This document shows, one piece after another, positions 17,253 through 24,338 of a DNA stretch of 35,457 nt. A program made the translations under genes and the position numbers. The notes beneath the pieces are model-generated. The model did no database searches. It saw only the letters and a list, made by a program, of their open reading frames with translations, and was not told the origin of the DNA. How positions within the stretch are numbered: position 1 is the stretch's first letter; each line of letters begins with the position of its first letter. The DNA is from Candidatus Zhuqueibacterota bacterium (GTDB taxonomy: Bacteria; Zhuqueibacterota; Zhuqueibacteria; Zhuqueibacterales; Zhuqueibacteraceae). The stretch lies in the NCBI GenBank assembly GCA_022616415.1, contig JAKEEU010000217.1:1-35457 (forward strand). Reading direction: 5' to 3'.

Positions 17253-17435
17253 TATTTTAATTGCTCGGTTAAGAATCTGCAATTTGCGGCGGTGTCGCTA
17301 CATTTTGGTAGGGAGTTTGTTGTCATTTTATTAGCGCTTGCGGTTCGGTGGGCATGGCGGTTGGGCCGATCAACTCCAATTACTATTGAGAAAAAAGCAT
17401 TAAAAACAGTTCCCCCTATAATCATGAGGTGCATA

Positions 17436-19064
17436 ATGAGGCGGTCAAGAAAAACTTTGGTGATGATGGGCGTGGTCGCCGTGGTGGCGCTCGCCGGCAT
17501 GGCGATGATCGATCCATCGGTTCTCTCGTTCGCGCCGCAGTCTCGCAGCGGCAATTTGTACCAGGAAATTCAGCGTTTCAACGAAGTTCTCCATGCCGTC
17601 TCAAAATATTACGTCGAGGAAGTCGACAATCAAAAACTGATCAACGGCGCGATTGCCGGCATGTTGGAGACTTTGGACCCGCACTCGGTTTATATTCCCA
17701 AAGACCAGCTCGCGGACGTTACCGAGAGATTCGAAGGGCACTTCTACGGCATCGGCATCGAATTTAATATCTTCAACAAAATCCCCACGGTAGTGTCGCC
17801 GATGCCGGGAACGCCGGCGGATCGCCTGGGCTTGCGATCGGCGGACCAAATGATCGCCATCGAAGGCAAATCCACTTACGGCTTCAACGAAGAAGAAGTC
17901 AGAAACCGGCTGCGTGGAAAAGAAGGCACGCAAGTGCGCGTCACGATTCGCCGCGCCGGCGTGGACGAGCCGTTCGAGGTCAATATCACGCGCGAGAAAA
18001 TTTCGATCAACAGCGTCGAAGCCGCGTTTATGCTGGACCAACAAACCGGCTATGTTCTCGTCGTCCGGTTTGCGAAAACCACGGGCGAGGAGCTGGAGAG
18101 CGCGCTGCAAAAGCTCGAAAGGCAGGGCATGAAACAATTGGTGCTCGATCTGCGCGGCAACGCCGGCGGCTTTCTGGAGCAGGCGGTGACCGTCGCCGAC
18201 AAGTTTATCGAGCACGGCAAAAAGCTGGTTTATACGCGCGGCCGCATTGCGCAAGCCAACGATGATTTTTACGCGACCGACGACGACAATCACCCTCGCT
18301 TCCCGCTGATTGTTATGCTCAATCACGGCTCGGCCAGCGCCTCTGAAATCGTTGCTGGCGCGATACAAGATTGGGATCGGGGCCTGGTCGTCGGTGAAAC
18401 CAGTTTTGGCAAGGGCTTGGTACAGAGTCAGATCGGTCTGCGCGACGGTTCGGCGGTGCGGATTACCACAGCGAGGTATTATACTCCCAGCGGCCGCTTA
18501 ATTCAACGGTCTTATGACAAGAGTTTTGTGGACTATATTAACGATGCATTTGATGATTACGATCCCAATGCTGCCGCGGACTCCACCAATGATCGGCCCA
18601 CGTACAAAACCAGCGCCGGCCGGCTGGTGTATGGCGGCGGCGGCATCACGCCGGACGTGCAAATCAAGTGGCACCGTCCCACGCAATTTACGGTCGATCT
18701 GATCATCAAACGCAGTTTCTTTGAATTTGCCAGCGAGTTTGCTGCGCGCAACCGCCAGCTTGCGGCGAATTTTCAGGCGTTTCAACAAAATTGGCAGCCG
18801 AGCGAAGCTTTGCTGGCGGACTTTCGGCGCAAAATCGATGCGCTCAAAATCAACTTCGATCAGGAAAGCTGGAACAAGGATCTCGATTATATAAAACTGG
18901 AGCTGAAAAGCGAGATCGCACTCACGCTGTGGGACAGACAAAAGTGGTATGAAATCAAAGCCACTTGCAACAAGCAAATGCAGGAGGTGCTGCGGTTCTT
19001 TCCGCAGGCGCAGAAAGTCGCGGCGATGGGGGAAGGCGCCGGCAGCCATTTGATGAAAAATTGA
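17436..19064 (+). CDS. S41 family C-terminal processing peptidase
   Basis: This encodes 542 residues from the ATG at 17436, with AGGTG 4-5 nt upstream; an ATG at 17424 is an alternative and longer frames have no support. An N-terminal signal/anchor (residues ~8-26) places it in the periplasm. Next come a cap region (VLHAVSKYYVEEVDNQKLINGAIAGMLETLDPHS), a PDZ domain (~100-185) and the S41 protease core with the Ser-Lys dyad: Ser301 in GSASASEI and Lys326 in GETSFGKG, 25 residues apart as in Tsp/CtpA. The C-terminal ~150 residues are helical and specific to this lineage. It degrades or trims periplasmic proteins. The ExbB gene follows after 54 bp, so the unit may be ctpA-exbB-exbD-exbD. Confidence 0.93.
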   Translation: MRRSRKTLVMMGVVAVVALAGMAMIDPSVLSFAPQSRSGNLYQEIQRFNEVLHAVSKYYVEEVDNQKLINGAIAGMLETLDPHSVYIPKDQLADVTERFEGHFYGIGIEFNIFNKIPTVVSPMPGTPADRLGLRSADQMIAIEGKSTYGFNEEEVRNRLRGKEGTQVRVTIRRAGVDEPFEVNITREKISINSVEAAFMLDQQTGYVLVVRFAKTTGEELESALQKLERQGMKQLVLDLRGNAGGFLEQAVTVADKFIEHGKKLVYTRGRIAQANDDFYATDDDNHPRFPLIVMLNHGSASASEIVAGAIQDWDRGLVVGETSFGKGLVQSQIGLRDGSAVRITTARYYTPSGRLIQRSYDKSFVDYINDAFDDYDPNAAADSTNDRPTYKTSAGRLVYGGGGITPDVQIKWHRPTQFTVDLIIKRSFFEFASEFAARNRQLAANFQAFQQNWQPSEALLADFRRKIDALKINFDQESWNKDLDYIKLELKSEIALTLWDRQKWYEIKATCNKQMQEVLRFFPQAQKVAAMGEGAGSHLMKN

Positions 19065-19118
19065 CAAAGTTTGTCCGCTGCAATTATCCTGCTATGAGAC
19101 GCACGGAGGAGGAAACGA

Positions 19119-19778
19119 GTGGAAGGTTACAGCCTTTATCAGATGTACATTGACGGCGGTTTTTTTATGCACCCGATTCTCGGGTGTTTCATTATCGGTT
19201 TGGCGATTTGTTTCGAGCGTTTTTGGACGTTGACGCGCGCATCGGTGAACACGGGCCAATTTTTGGCGAGCGTCAAAAAAGCATTGGCGGAAGACGGCAT
19301 AGATACGGCGGTAGAGATTTGCGAGAAAACACGCGGACCGGTGGCGGCAATTTTTCATGCCGGGCTGCTGCGCGCCCATCGTGGCGTCGAGCACGTGGAA
19401 AAAGCGATCATGAATGCCGGCGCGGTGGAGATGGCTTTTCTCGAAAAAAATTTGATCTGGCTGACGCTGTTCATCAGCGTCGCACCGATGATCGGCTTCC
19501 TCGGCACGGTGCAGGGCATGATCATCGCGTTCAAGGCCATCGAACAGGCCAACGACGTCAGCCCCACGATCGTGGCGCACGGCATCTCCGTGGCCCTGTT
19601 GACCACGCTCTTTGGCCTGGCGGTCGCCATCGTCATTCAAACCGCGCACAACTTCTTCACCAGCCGGATCGACAAGCTGGTGATCGACATGGAAGAAAGC
19701 TCGGCCGAACTGGTGGATACGCTGGTGGAAATGGAATACGCGAGCAAAATTCCGGTAAACCAAATCGGGCAAGCATAA
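19119..19778 (+). CDS. exbB: ExbB/TolQ/MotA-family proton channel protein
   Basis: This encodes 219 residues with a GTG start and GGAGGAGG 6 nt upstream. There are three predicted membrane helices: ~15-33 (FFMHPILGCFIIGLAICFERF), ~112-135 (LIWLTLFISVAPMIGFLGTVQGMI) and ~150-175 (ISVALLTTLFGLAVAIVIQTA). The TVQGM and ALLTTLFGLAVAI segments are the family signature lining the proton path. With ExbD it forms an inner-membrane motor using the proton motive force to energise TonB-dependent outer-membrane transport (or a Tol-like system). Two exbD genes follow, the arrangement common in Bacteroidota and relatives. No tonB gene is in the window. Confidence 0.95.
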   Translation: MEGYSLYQMYIDGGFFMHPILGCFIIGLAICFERFWTLTRASVNTGQFLASVKKALAEDGIDTAVEICEKTRGPVAAIFHAGLLRAHRGVEHVEKAIMNAGAVEMAFLEKNLIWLTLFISVAPMIGFLGTVQGMIIAFKAIEQANDVSPTIVAHGISVALLTTLFGLAVAIVIQTAHNFFTSRIDKLVIDMEESSAELVDTLVEMEYASKIPVNQIGQA

Positions 19779-19784
19779 AAGTGT

Positions 19785-19815
19785 GCAAGTGGCAAGTTTG
19801 CAAATATGCAAGTAA
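19785..19815. repeat. 8-nt periodic array (GCAAGTNN x4)
   Basis: Four units (GCAAGTG, GCAAGTTT, GCAAATAT, GCAAGTAA) start at 19785, 19792, 19800 and 19808. The array begins 7 nt after the exbB stop codon and fills most of the gap to exbD. Confidence 0.55.
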
Positions 19816-19827
19816 TTGGACAAACGC

Positions 19828-20223
19828 ATGCTTAAAAAACGACAAAAAACGCAGGTTGAGATTCCGCAAGCTTCGTTGGCCGATATTGCATTTCTGATTT
19901 TGATCTTTTATCTCGCCACCACCACGATCAATATAGACAAAGGCATCGGGCTGACGCTGCCGGTCAAAGGCGAAGCGAAAGAGGTGGCGAAACAAAACGT
20001 CGTCTCGTTGTTGATCAACGCTCAAGGCGAGGTGCTGCTGGACGACGAAGTGGTGGCGATTTCAGCCATCAAAGCGATTATTCGCAACAAGCTGCTCGCC
20101 AACGACAAGCTGATTGTTTCGGTGAAGGCAGACAAGGAAACAGAGTATCGCACCTACCTCGCGGTTTTGGATCAGCTCAAACAAGCCGAGGTCGCGCGCA
20201 TCTCCATCGCGGAGCCGGATTAG
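19828..20223 (+). CDS. exbD: ExbD/TolR-family biopolymer transport protein (first copy)
   Basis: This encodes 131 residues. The in-frame TTG at 19816 is a weaker start than the ATG at 19828. A single membrane helix (~18-36, ADIAFLILIFYLATTTI) contains the conserved Asp19 that accepts protons from ExbB. The periplasmic part (VVSLLINAQGEVLLDDEVVAISAIKAIIRNKLL) has the usual ExbD alpha/beta fold. It works with ExbB as the stator or force transducer. The gene lies 49 bp after exbB; a Y-shaped repeat begins at its stop codon and separates it from the second exbD. Confidence 0.93.
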   Translation: MLKKRQKTQVEIPQASLADIAFLILIFYLATTTINIDKGIGLTLPVKGEAKEVAKQNVVSLLINAQGEVLLDDEVVAISAIKAIIRNKLLANDKLIVSVKADKETEYRTYLAVLDQLKQAEVARISIAEPD

Positions 20224-20291
20224 TTCGTAGTTGCGCCTTCAGGCGCTCACAAGTTCTGAGCATTCAATCCCTGAAGGGATCACGACGAACT
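20222..20291. repeat. Y-shaped palindromic element between the two exbD genes
   Basis: The outer stem AGTTCGT (20222-20228) / ACGAACT (20285-20291) encloses hairpins GCGCC-TTCA-GGCGC (20233-20246) and ATCCC-TGAA-GGGAT (20267-20280). The two loops are reverse complements, so the units are inverted copies. The element starts within the exbD stop codon. Confidence 0.8.
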
Positions 20292-20307
20292 CTTTTTCAA
20301 AAAATCC

Positions 20308-20727
20308 ATGCCCATTCTCTTTGAAAGAAAAACCGGCACTGTTGCCGGCATCCCCACCATCTCGCTGCCGGACATTGTCTTTCTGCTGCTGATTTTTTTC
20401 ATGGTCTCAGCGGTTTTCAAAGAGTACCAGGGCTTGCCGGTCAACTTGCCGGCGGCCAAGCAGATTGAGAAAATACCGGGCAAGCGCGACGTGGCCTACG
20501 TTTGGATGGACCGCAACGGCCGCATTTCCATTGACGACAAAATTGTGACGATGACCGATCTTGCCGCGATCATACAGGCCAAGCGGGCCGATCCGATGCA
20601 CCCGCTCAGGCTCACCTCGCTGAAATTGGACGAGCATTTGAAAATGGAGCAGGTTTATCAGATTCAGGAAACGCTGCGCGCGGCGGAGGCGTTGAACATC
20701 AATTATTCGGCCAAGCCCGGCCCTTGA
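20308..20727 (+). CDS. exbD: ExbD/TolR-family biopolymer transport protein (second copy)
   Basis: This encodes 139 residues. The membrane helix (~22-38, PDIVFLLLIFFMVSAVF) has the conserved Asp22. The periplasmic part (DVAYVWMDRNGRISIDDKIVTMTDLAAII) matches ExbD. It differs clearly from the first copy, so this is an old paralogue and not a recent duplication. Paired ExbD paralogues with one ExbB probably form a hetero-ExbD complex. It is the last gene of the unit; a terminator follows at 20765. Confidence 0.93.
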   Translation: MPILFERKTGTVAGIPTISLPDIVFLLLIFFMVSAVFKEYQGLPVNLPAAKQIEKIPGKRDVAYVWMDRNGRISIDDKIVTMTDLAAIIQAKRADPMHPLRLTSLKLDEHLKMEQVYQIQETLRAAEALNINYSAKPGP

Positions 20728-20764
20728 TCGGATTATCAAAATTTTGGCTTTGGGTCTATCCAAG

Positions 20765-20797
20765 AGGCGGGAGAGACAGCTCTTTCCGCCTTTTTTT
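20765..20797 (+). terminator. Intrinsic terminator after the exbBD unit
   Basis: AGGCGG...CCGCCT pairs, with an inner AGAG/CTCT extension, and is followed by TTTTTTT. Confidence 0.9.
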
Positions 20798-20844
20798 GTT
20801 GCGGAATAAAATCAGCGGTTTCCGAGGTTGTCTAAATAGAGAAC

Positions 20845-21402
20845 ATGCACTCGACTCGAAAACGTTTGCCAGGCCGGCTCAAGCTCGGGCTCATCGGATT
20901 TATGAGCTTGCTGTGTTGGAGCTGCCTCAACCCGTTTGCTCCGGCTTTGGATAAAGGCAATCTGGCCGAGGATTTGATCACGGATCAATCCACACCGGAA
21001 GAGGTGCTGACCAATTTCAAATATGCTTATATTTTCAGGGATTCCCTGCTTTACGCCGATTTGCTGGACAGCTCGTTTGTGTTTCAATATTTCGATCCCG
21101 ACCAGGGCGCTTCGGGGATATTCGTTTCCTGGACGCGGGAAACGGATTTGAAAGCCACGGGCCGGCTGTTGCGAACTTTCGATGCCATCAATTTGGAATG
21201 GCTCAATACGATCAATCCGGATACGCTGCGAAATAACGCGGGCACTATTGAGAGCATTTCTTTTTCCAAAAGCTTTCAGCTCAACCTCGCCAGCAGCGGC
21301 TTTCAATTCGGCGTCAGCGGCTTTGCCTTGTTCACATTTCGGCAGAGCAAGGCCGACGACAAATGGCGCATCGTCCTATGGGTGGATAAATCCGATTTGT
21401 AA
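20845..21402 (+). CDS. Hypothetical lipoprotein, possible NTF2-like fold
   Basis: This encodes 185 residues. A basic N-terminus and hydrophobic stretch end in LLCWSC, with Cys27 a likely lipidation site although the lipobox is not standard. The mature sequence (LNPFAP ... STPEEVLTNFKYAYIFRDSLLYADLLDSSFVFQYFDP ... DDKWRIVLWVD) has the length and secondary-structure pattern of small NTF2/SnoaL-like periplasmic domains. Similar lipoproteins starting 'LNPFAP' are, as far as I recall, common in KSB1-like genomes without assigned function. It follows a terminator, so it probably has its own promoter, but I could not place one with confidence. Confidence 0.7.
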   Translation: MHSTRKRLPGRLKLGLIGFMSLLCWSCLNPFAPALDKGNLAEDLITDQSTPEEVLTNFKYAYIFRDSLLYADLLDSSFVFQYFDPDQGASGIFVSWTRETDLKATGRLLRTFDAINLEWLNTINPDTLRNNAGTIESISFSKSFQLNLASSGFQFGVSGFALFTFRQSKADDKWRIVLWVDKSDL

Positions 21403-21473
21403 GGGAATATTTCGTCATCTCTTGCATGTTTGTTAATTGACCGGTTTACATTTCAACGAGAGGATTTAAAAAT

Positions 21474-22019
21474 ATGGCCAAAAAATTTTTGCTGATGATT
21501 GCATGGGGCGGCATGGTTTTGCTCGGCTGCGGCAAATCAGATCGCGACGGCAGCGCCGCTTCCAACAACAATCATTCGGCTTCCAATGGCAGCAACGCCG
21601 TGAGCGAAAAGGAAAAATTGCCCGATTTTACTTTAAAAACACTGGCGGGTGAAACGATCAATTTGCGCAGCCTGGAAGGGCAAAAAGTGGTGGTCGTCAA
21701 TTTTTGGGCGACGTGGTGCGGACCCTGCCGCCACGAAATTCCGGATTTCAATGACGTCTATTCGCGCTACCGTGACCGCGGCGTAGAAATGCTTGGCATC
21801 TCGGTCGACCAATCGCCCGAAACCGAAGTGCCGCCGTTTTTGCAGACCAACCCGATCCAGTACCCCGTGCTTGCCGGCTCACCGGAATTGACTTATAAAT
21901 ATGGCGTCCGCGGCTTGCCGACGACTTTCATTATCGACCGCGCCGGCAGAATCACCAAACGCATCGTCGGCATGACCAAGGCTGCGACCTTGGAAGCCGA
22001 GCTGGAAAAATTGTTGTGA
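21474..22019 (+). CDS. TlpA-family thioredoxin-like lipoprotein
   Basis: This encodes 181 residues with lipobox VLLGC (Cys19), a Ser/Asn-rich linker (~22-45) and a redoxin domain with WCGPC at Cys82/Cys85 and the cis-Pro segment GLPTTFIID. It is a membrane-anchored periplasmic thiol reductase of the TlpA/ResA type. The gene two places downstream of the sigma factor encodes CcdA, the membrane donor that passes electrons from cytoplasmic thioredoxin to such proteins. The shared neighbourhood therefore suggests a thiol-reduction or cytochrome c maturation pathway. AGAGGA lies 9 nt before the ATG. Confidence 0.93.
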   Translation: MAKKFLLMIAWGGMVLLGCGKSDRDGSAASNNNHSASNGSNAVSEKEKLPDFTLKTLAGETINLRSLEGQKVVVVNFWATWCGPCRHEIPDFNDVYSRYRDRGVEMLGISVDQSPETEVPPFLQTNPIQYPVLAGSPELTYKYGVRGLPTTFIIDRAGRITKRIVGMTKAATLEAELEKLL

Positions 22020-22055
22020 CATGAGACTCTTGACTTTTTGCCAAATTTATTGTAA

Positions 22056-22132
22056 CCTTACAGATATAACCTGCAGCAAATGTGTACACGACTTGCGCCC
22101 CAAAAGCGCAAGCCGCTTATCGAACTGTAAGG
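22056..22132 (+). promoter_or_regulatory. Structured leader of the ECF sigma gene
   Basis: CCTTACAG (22056-22063) and CTGTAAGG (22125-22132) are perfect complements enclosing an 8-bp palindrome GTGTACAC (22082-22089) and a perfect hairpin CTTGCGC/GCGCAAG (22092-22112). The right arm holds the AAGG(A) nearest the start codon at 22146, so the fold could affect translation. The palindrome could be an operator. Confidence 0.4.
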
Positions 22133-22145
22133 ATTTGGACGTCTC

Positions 22146-22733
22146 ATGCCAAGGAACAAACCTTCAGCGGAGGAAAGACGCAAGCAATTCGAGGCACTGG
22201 CATTTCCGCACATGGACGCGCTCTACAGCACGGCGCTGAGAATGGCGCGCAATGCGCTCGACGCGGAGGATCTGGTGCAGGATGTTTACTTGCGCGCGTA
22301 CCGGTTTTTTGACAAGTTTGAAGAAGGCACCAACTTCAAGGCGTGGATATTCAAAATTTTGACCAACACCTTCATCAACCGCTACCGCCAGAAGGTGCGC
22401 GAGCCGCAGCACACGGAGTTTGAGAAGGTCGAATATTTTTATGCCGTAGCCGAGAAGGAGCGCGACGACAAATACGAAACGCGCTATGACGAGAAACGCT
22501 ACGCCGATCTTTTCGGCGACGAAATCAATACCGCGCTCGGCAAGCTCTCTTATGATTTTCGCGCGGTCGTCATTCTCTGCGACATCGAAGGCTTTTCTTA
22601 CAAAGAGATTGCGGCGATCATCGGCACGCCGATCGGCACGGTGATGTCGCGTCTCTCCCGCGCCCGGCAGCAATTGCAAAAATACTTACGCGACTATGCC
22701 CGGCGCGAAGGCTTCGTCAAAAATCCCAAATAA
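22146..22733 (+). CDS. ECF-type RNA polymerase sigma factor
   Basis: This encodes 195 residues. Region 2 is clear (DAEDLVQDVYLRAYRFFDKFEEGTNFKAWIFKILTNTFINRYR, ~42-84), and region 4 has its helix-turn-helix (DFRAVVILCDIEGFSYKEIAAIIGTPIGTVMSRLSRARQQL, ~135-175). It directs polymerase to a stress-type regulon. The anti-sigma gene follows after 6 bp, the classical arrangement. Flanking genes encode a TlpA lipoprotein and CcdA, so the signal is probably envelope thiol-redox or cytochrome status, similar in idea to SigR/RsrA. No clear GGAAC-type ECF promoter could be placed upstream. Confidence 0.95.
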   Translation: MPRNKPSAEERRKQFEALAFPHMDALYSTALRMARNALDAEDLVQDVYLRAYRFFDKFEEGTNFKAWIFKILTNTFINRYRQKVREPQHTEFEKVEYFYAVAEKERDDKYETRYDEKRYADLFGDEINTALGKLSYDFRAVVILCDIEGFSYKEIAAIIGTPIGTVMSRLSRARQQLQKYLRDYARREGFVKNPK

Positions 22734-22739
22734 AAAAGT

Positions 22740-23384
22740 ATGTCATCAGCTTGCAAAGAAATTCAGGATCAGCTTGCCGGCTACGTCGATCAGGAAATCG
22801 AGCCGGCGCAGGCCAGCACCATAACCCAGCATCTCGGCAAATGTCCGGGATGCGCGCAGGAAGCGAGCGTGCAAAGCGAGGTTAAAACCTTGGTGCGCGA
22901 GCATGCGAAGCAGGTGCCGGCGCCGGCCCACGTGCGCGTCGAGATTCGCCGCACCCTCGAGCGCGAATCGTCTCGCTTCGGTTTTTTGAGCCAATTGCTG
23001 GCTCTTTTTCAGCGGCAGCCGCTTCCGGCCATAGTGACGGTGCTGGTTCTAATCTTTTTGTCCGGTCTCATTACGCATTATTTCTTCCCCAGCCAGACGA
23101 ATCTTCGTGGCAGCGACGAGCAGTTTGTCGACGGCAGCATCGAAGGTGAGATCATTTGCGTCGATTGTACTCTGATGGATGTCACCAAGACGCCATACGT
23201 ACACGACTTCACGCATCGCGCCGGCTTGCGTTGCAAAGACGGCAAGCTCTGGAGCATTTTACCCTCCGAGCAAGGCCGGGAATTAGCGCGAGATCCCAGC
23301 CGGTTTCACCGGCAAGTCCGCCTCGTTGGCCATCTGTTTCAAAGCCTACGATATATCGAAGTGAAGGAATTTTCCTTGATTTAA
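22740..23384 (+). CDS. Zinc-finger anti-sigma factor with periplasmic CxxC domain
   Basis: This encodes 214 residues. The N-terminal zf-HC2/ZAS motif (His31-x3-Cys35-x2-Cys38, with Cys5 nearby) is the sigma-binding, potentially redox-sensitive zinc site. One membrane helix lies at ~97-115 (PAIVTVLVLIFLSGLITHYFF). The periplasmic domain has EGEIICVDCTLMD (Cys140/Cys143), a further Cys165 and an OB-like ending (VRLVGHLFQSLRYIEVKEF). ZAS proteins hold ECF sigma factors inactive until the zinc site or the outer domain senses a signal. Here a second CxxC faces the periplasm, and the next gene (12 bp on) is CcdA. Confidence 0.88.
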   Translation: MSSACKEIQDQLAGYVDQEIEPAQASTITQHLGKCPGCAQEASVQSEVKTLVREHAKQVPAPAHVRVEIRRTLERESSRFGFLSQLLALFQRQPLPAIVTVLVLIFLSGLITHYFFPSQTNLRGSDEQFVDGSIEGEIICVDCTLMDVTKTPYVHDFTHRAGLRCKDGKLWSILPSEQGRELARDPSRFHRQVRLVGHLFQSLRYIEVKEFSLI

Positions 23385-23396
23385 ATCGTCGCGACT

Positions 23397-24134
23397 ATGG
23401 AGAGCAACGTTACTTATCTCGCCGCGCTGTTTGCCGGCTTCATCTCGTTCATTTCTCCGTGCGTGTTGCCGTTGGTGCCGGCATATATCTCGTTCATTTC
23501 AGGCGTTTCCATGGACGAGCTGCGCAACGCCGAGCGCCAGCAGCAGATGACGATCCGTCTCATGATCAGCTCGTTATTGTTCATCAGCGGGTTTACCCTG
23601 GTGTTCGTTTTGTTGGGTGCTACCGCCACCTTCGTGGGCGGCTTTCTCCTAAAAAATCTGGGGATCATCAGCAAAATCGCCGGCGTGGTGTTGATTATTT
23701 TCGGTCTTCACGTCGCCGGTCTGATTAAAATTCCTTTTCTCAACTACGAAGCGCGCTTTCAAACCGGCAACAAGCCCTCCAGCGCGATTGGCGCCATTCT
23801 CGTCGGCAGCGCGTTTGCATTTGGCTGGACTCCTTGCATCGGCCCCATTCTGGGCGGCATTCTCGCCATCGCCGGCAGCCAGGAAACCGTCGGCCAAGGC
23901 ATGCTGTTGCTCTTGGTTTATTCTCTCGGTTTGGGCATTCCATTTTTTCTAACCGCCATCACCACGCAGCGCCTGCTGCGCGCGATGAATCGCGTCAAGA
24001 AACATTTCAAAACCGTCGAGATCATCAGCGGCGGCTTTCTCATCGTCATCGGCATCATGATGGTGTTCAACTTGTTTACCACCCTCAACGGCGTGCTCGT
24101 GCGTTGGTTCCCATGGCTGACGAAGATTGGATAA
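23397..24134 (+). CDS. ccdA: CcdA-family transmembrane thiol electron carrier
   Basis: This encodes 245 residues with about six membrane helices. The two signature cysteines are Cys22 in SPCVLPLVPAY and Cys147 in WTPCIGPILG, as in CcdA/DsbD-beta proteins. It transfers electrons across the inner membrane from cytoplasmic thioredoxin to periplasmic TlpA/ResA-type proteins for cytochrome c maturation. It is the last gene of the block with TlpA, the ECF sigma factor and the anti-sigma factor; its start lies 12 bp after the anti-sigma stop, so it is probably co-transcribed and under that sigma factor. Confidence 0.95.
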   Translation: MESNVTYLAALFAGFISFISPCVLPLVPAYISFISGVSMDELRNAERQQQMTIRLMISSLLFISGFTLVFVLLGATATFVGGFLLKNLGIISKIAGVVLIIFGLHVAGLIKIPFLNYEARFQTGNKPSSAIGAILVGSAFAFGWTPCIGPILGGILAIAGSQETVGQGMLLLLVYSLGLGIPFFLTAITTQRLLRAMNRVKKHFKTVEIISGGFLIVIGIMMVFNLFTTLNGVLVRWFPWLTKIG

Positions 24135-24255
24135 AACGCCGGCACACGACAACTTTTCCCGCCTTCACAAAAGCCATCCGTTTTCAATATGTCAAGTGCT
24201 TCGGCGCATTACACTGTTTTATTCGTTGGATTGTTCAATTCGGTGAATCAGCGAC

Positions 24256-24284
24256 TTGATTTTGGTTTAAAAAATTTGTAATTT
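24256..24284 (+). promoter_or_regulatory. Sigma70-like promoter of the Rpn-like gene
   Basis: A -35 TTGATT (24256-24261) and -10 TAATTT (24279-24284) are separated by 17 bp in an AT-rich stretch. The start of transcription would be near 24291. Confidence 0.55.
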
Positions 24285-24338
24285 AGTGTTGTTGCAAGAC
24301 TCAAGTGCATCGAACTTACGCCGTGGGAGAAGCGTAAC

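Larger units (their letters stand above)
17004..17435 (+). other. Gene-free leader region of the ctpA-exbBD unit
   Basis: This 430-bp gap contains a good promoter (17098-17126), a possible leaderless 39-codon ORF (17133-17252) and a perfect hairpin ATATGGCG/CGCCATAT (17228-17247). A TATAAT at 17417-17422 lacks a matching -35 box. No other gene is supported. Confidence 0.5.

Noticed and set aside
17601..18368. 255-codon minus-strand frame opposite the CtpA gene
   Set aside because: Antisense shadow of an S41 peptidase; no start signal or motif.
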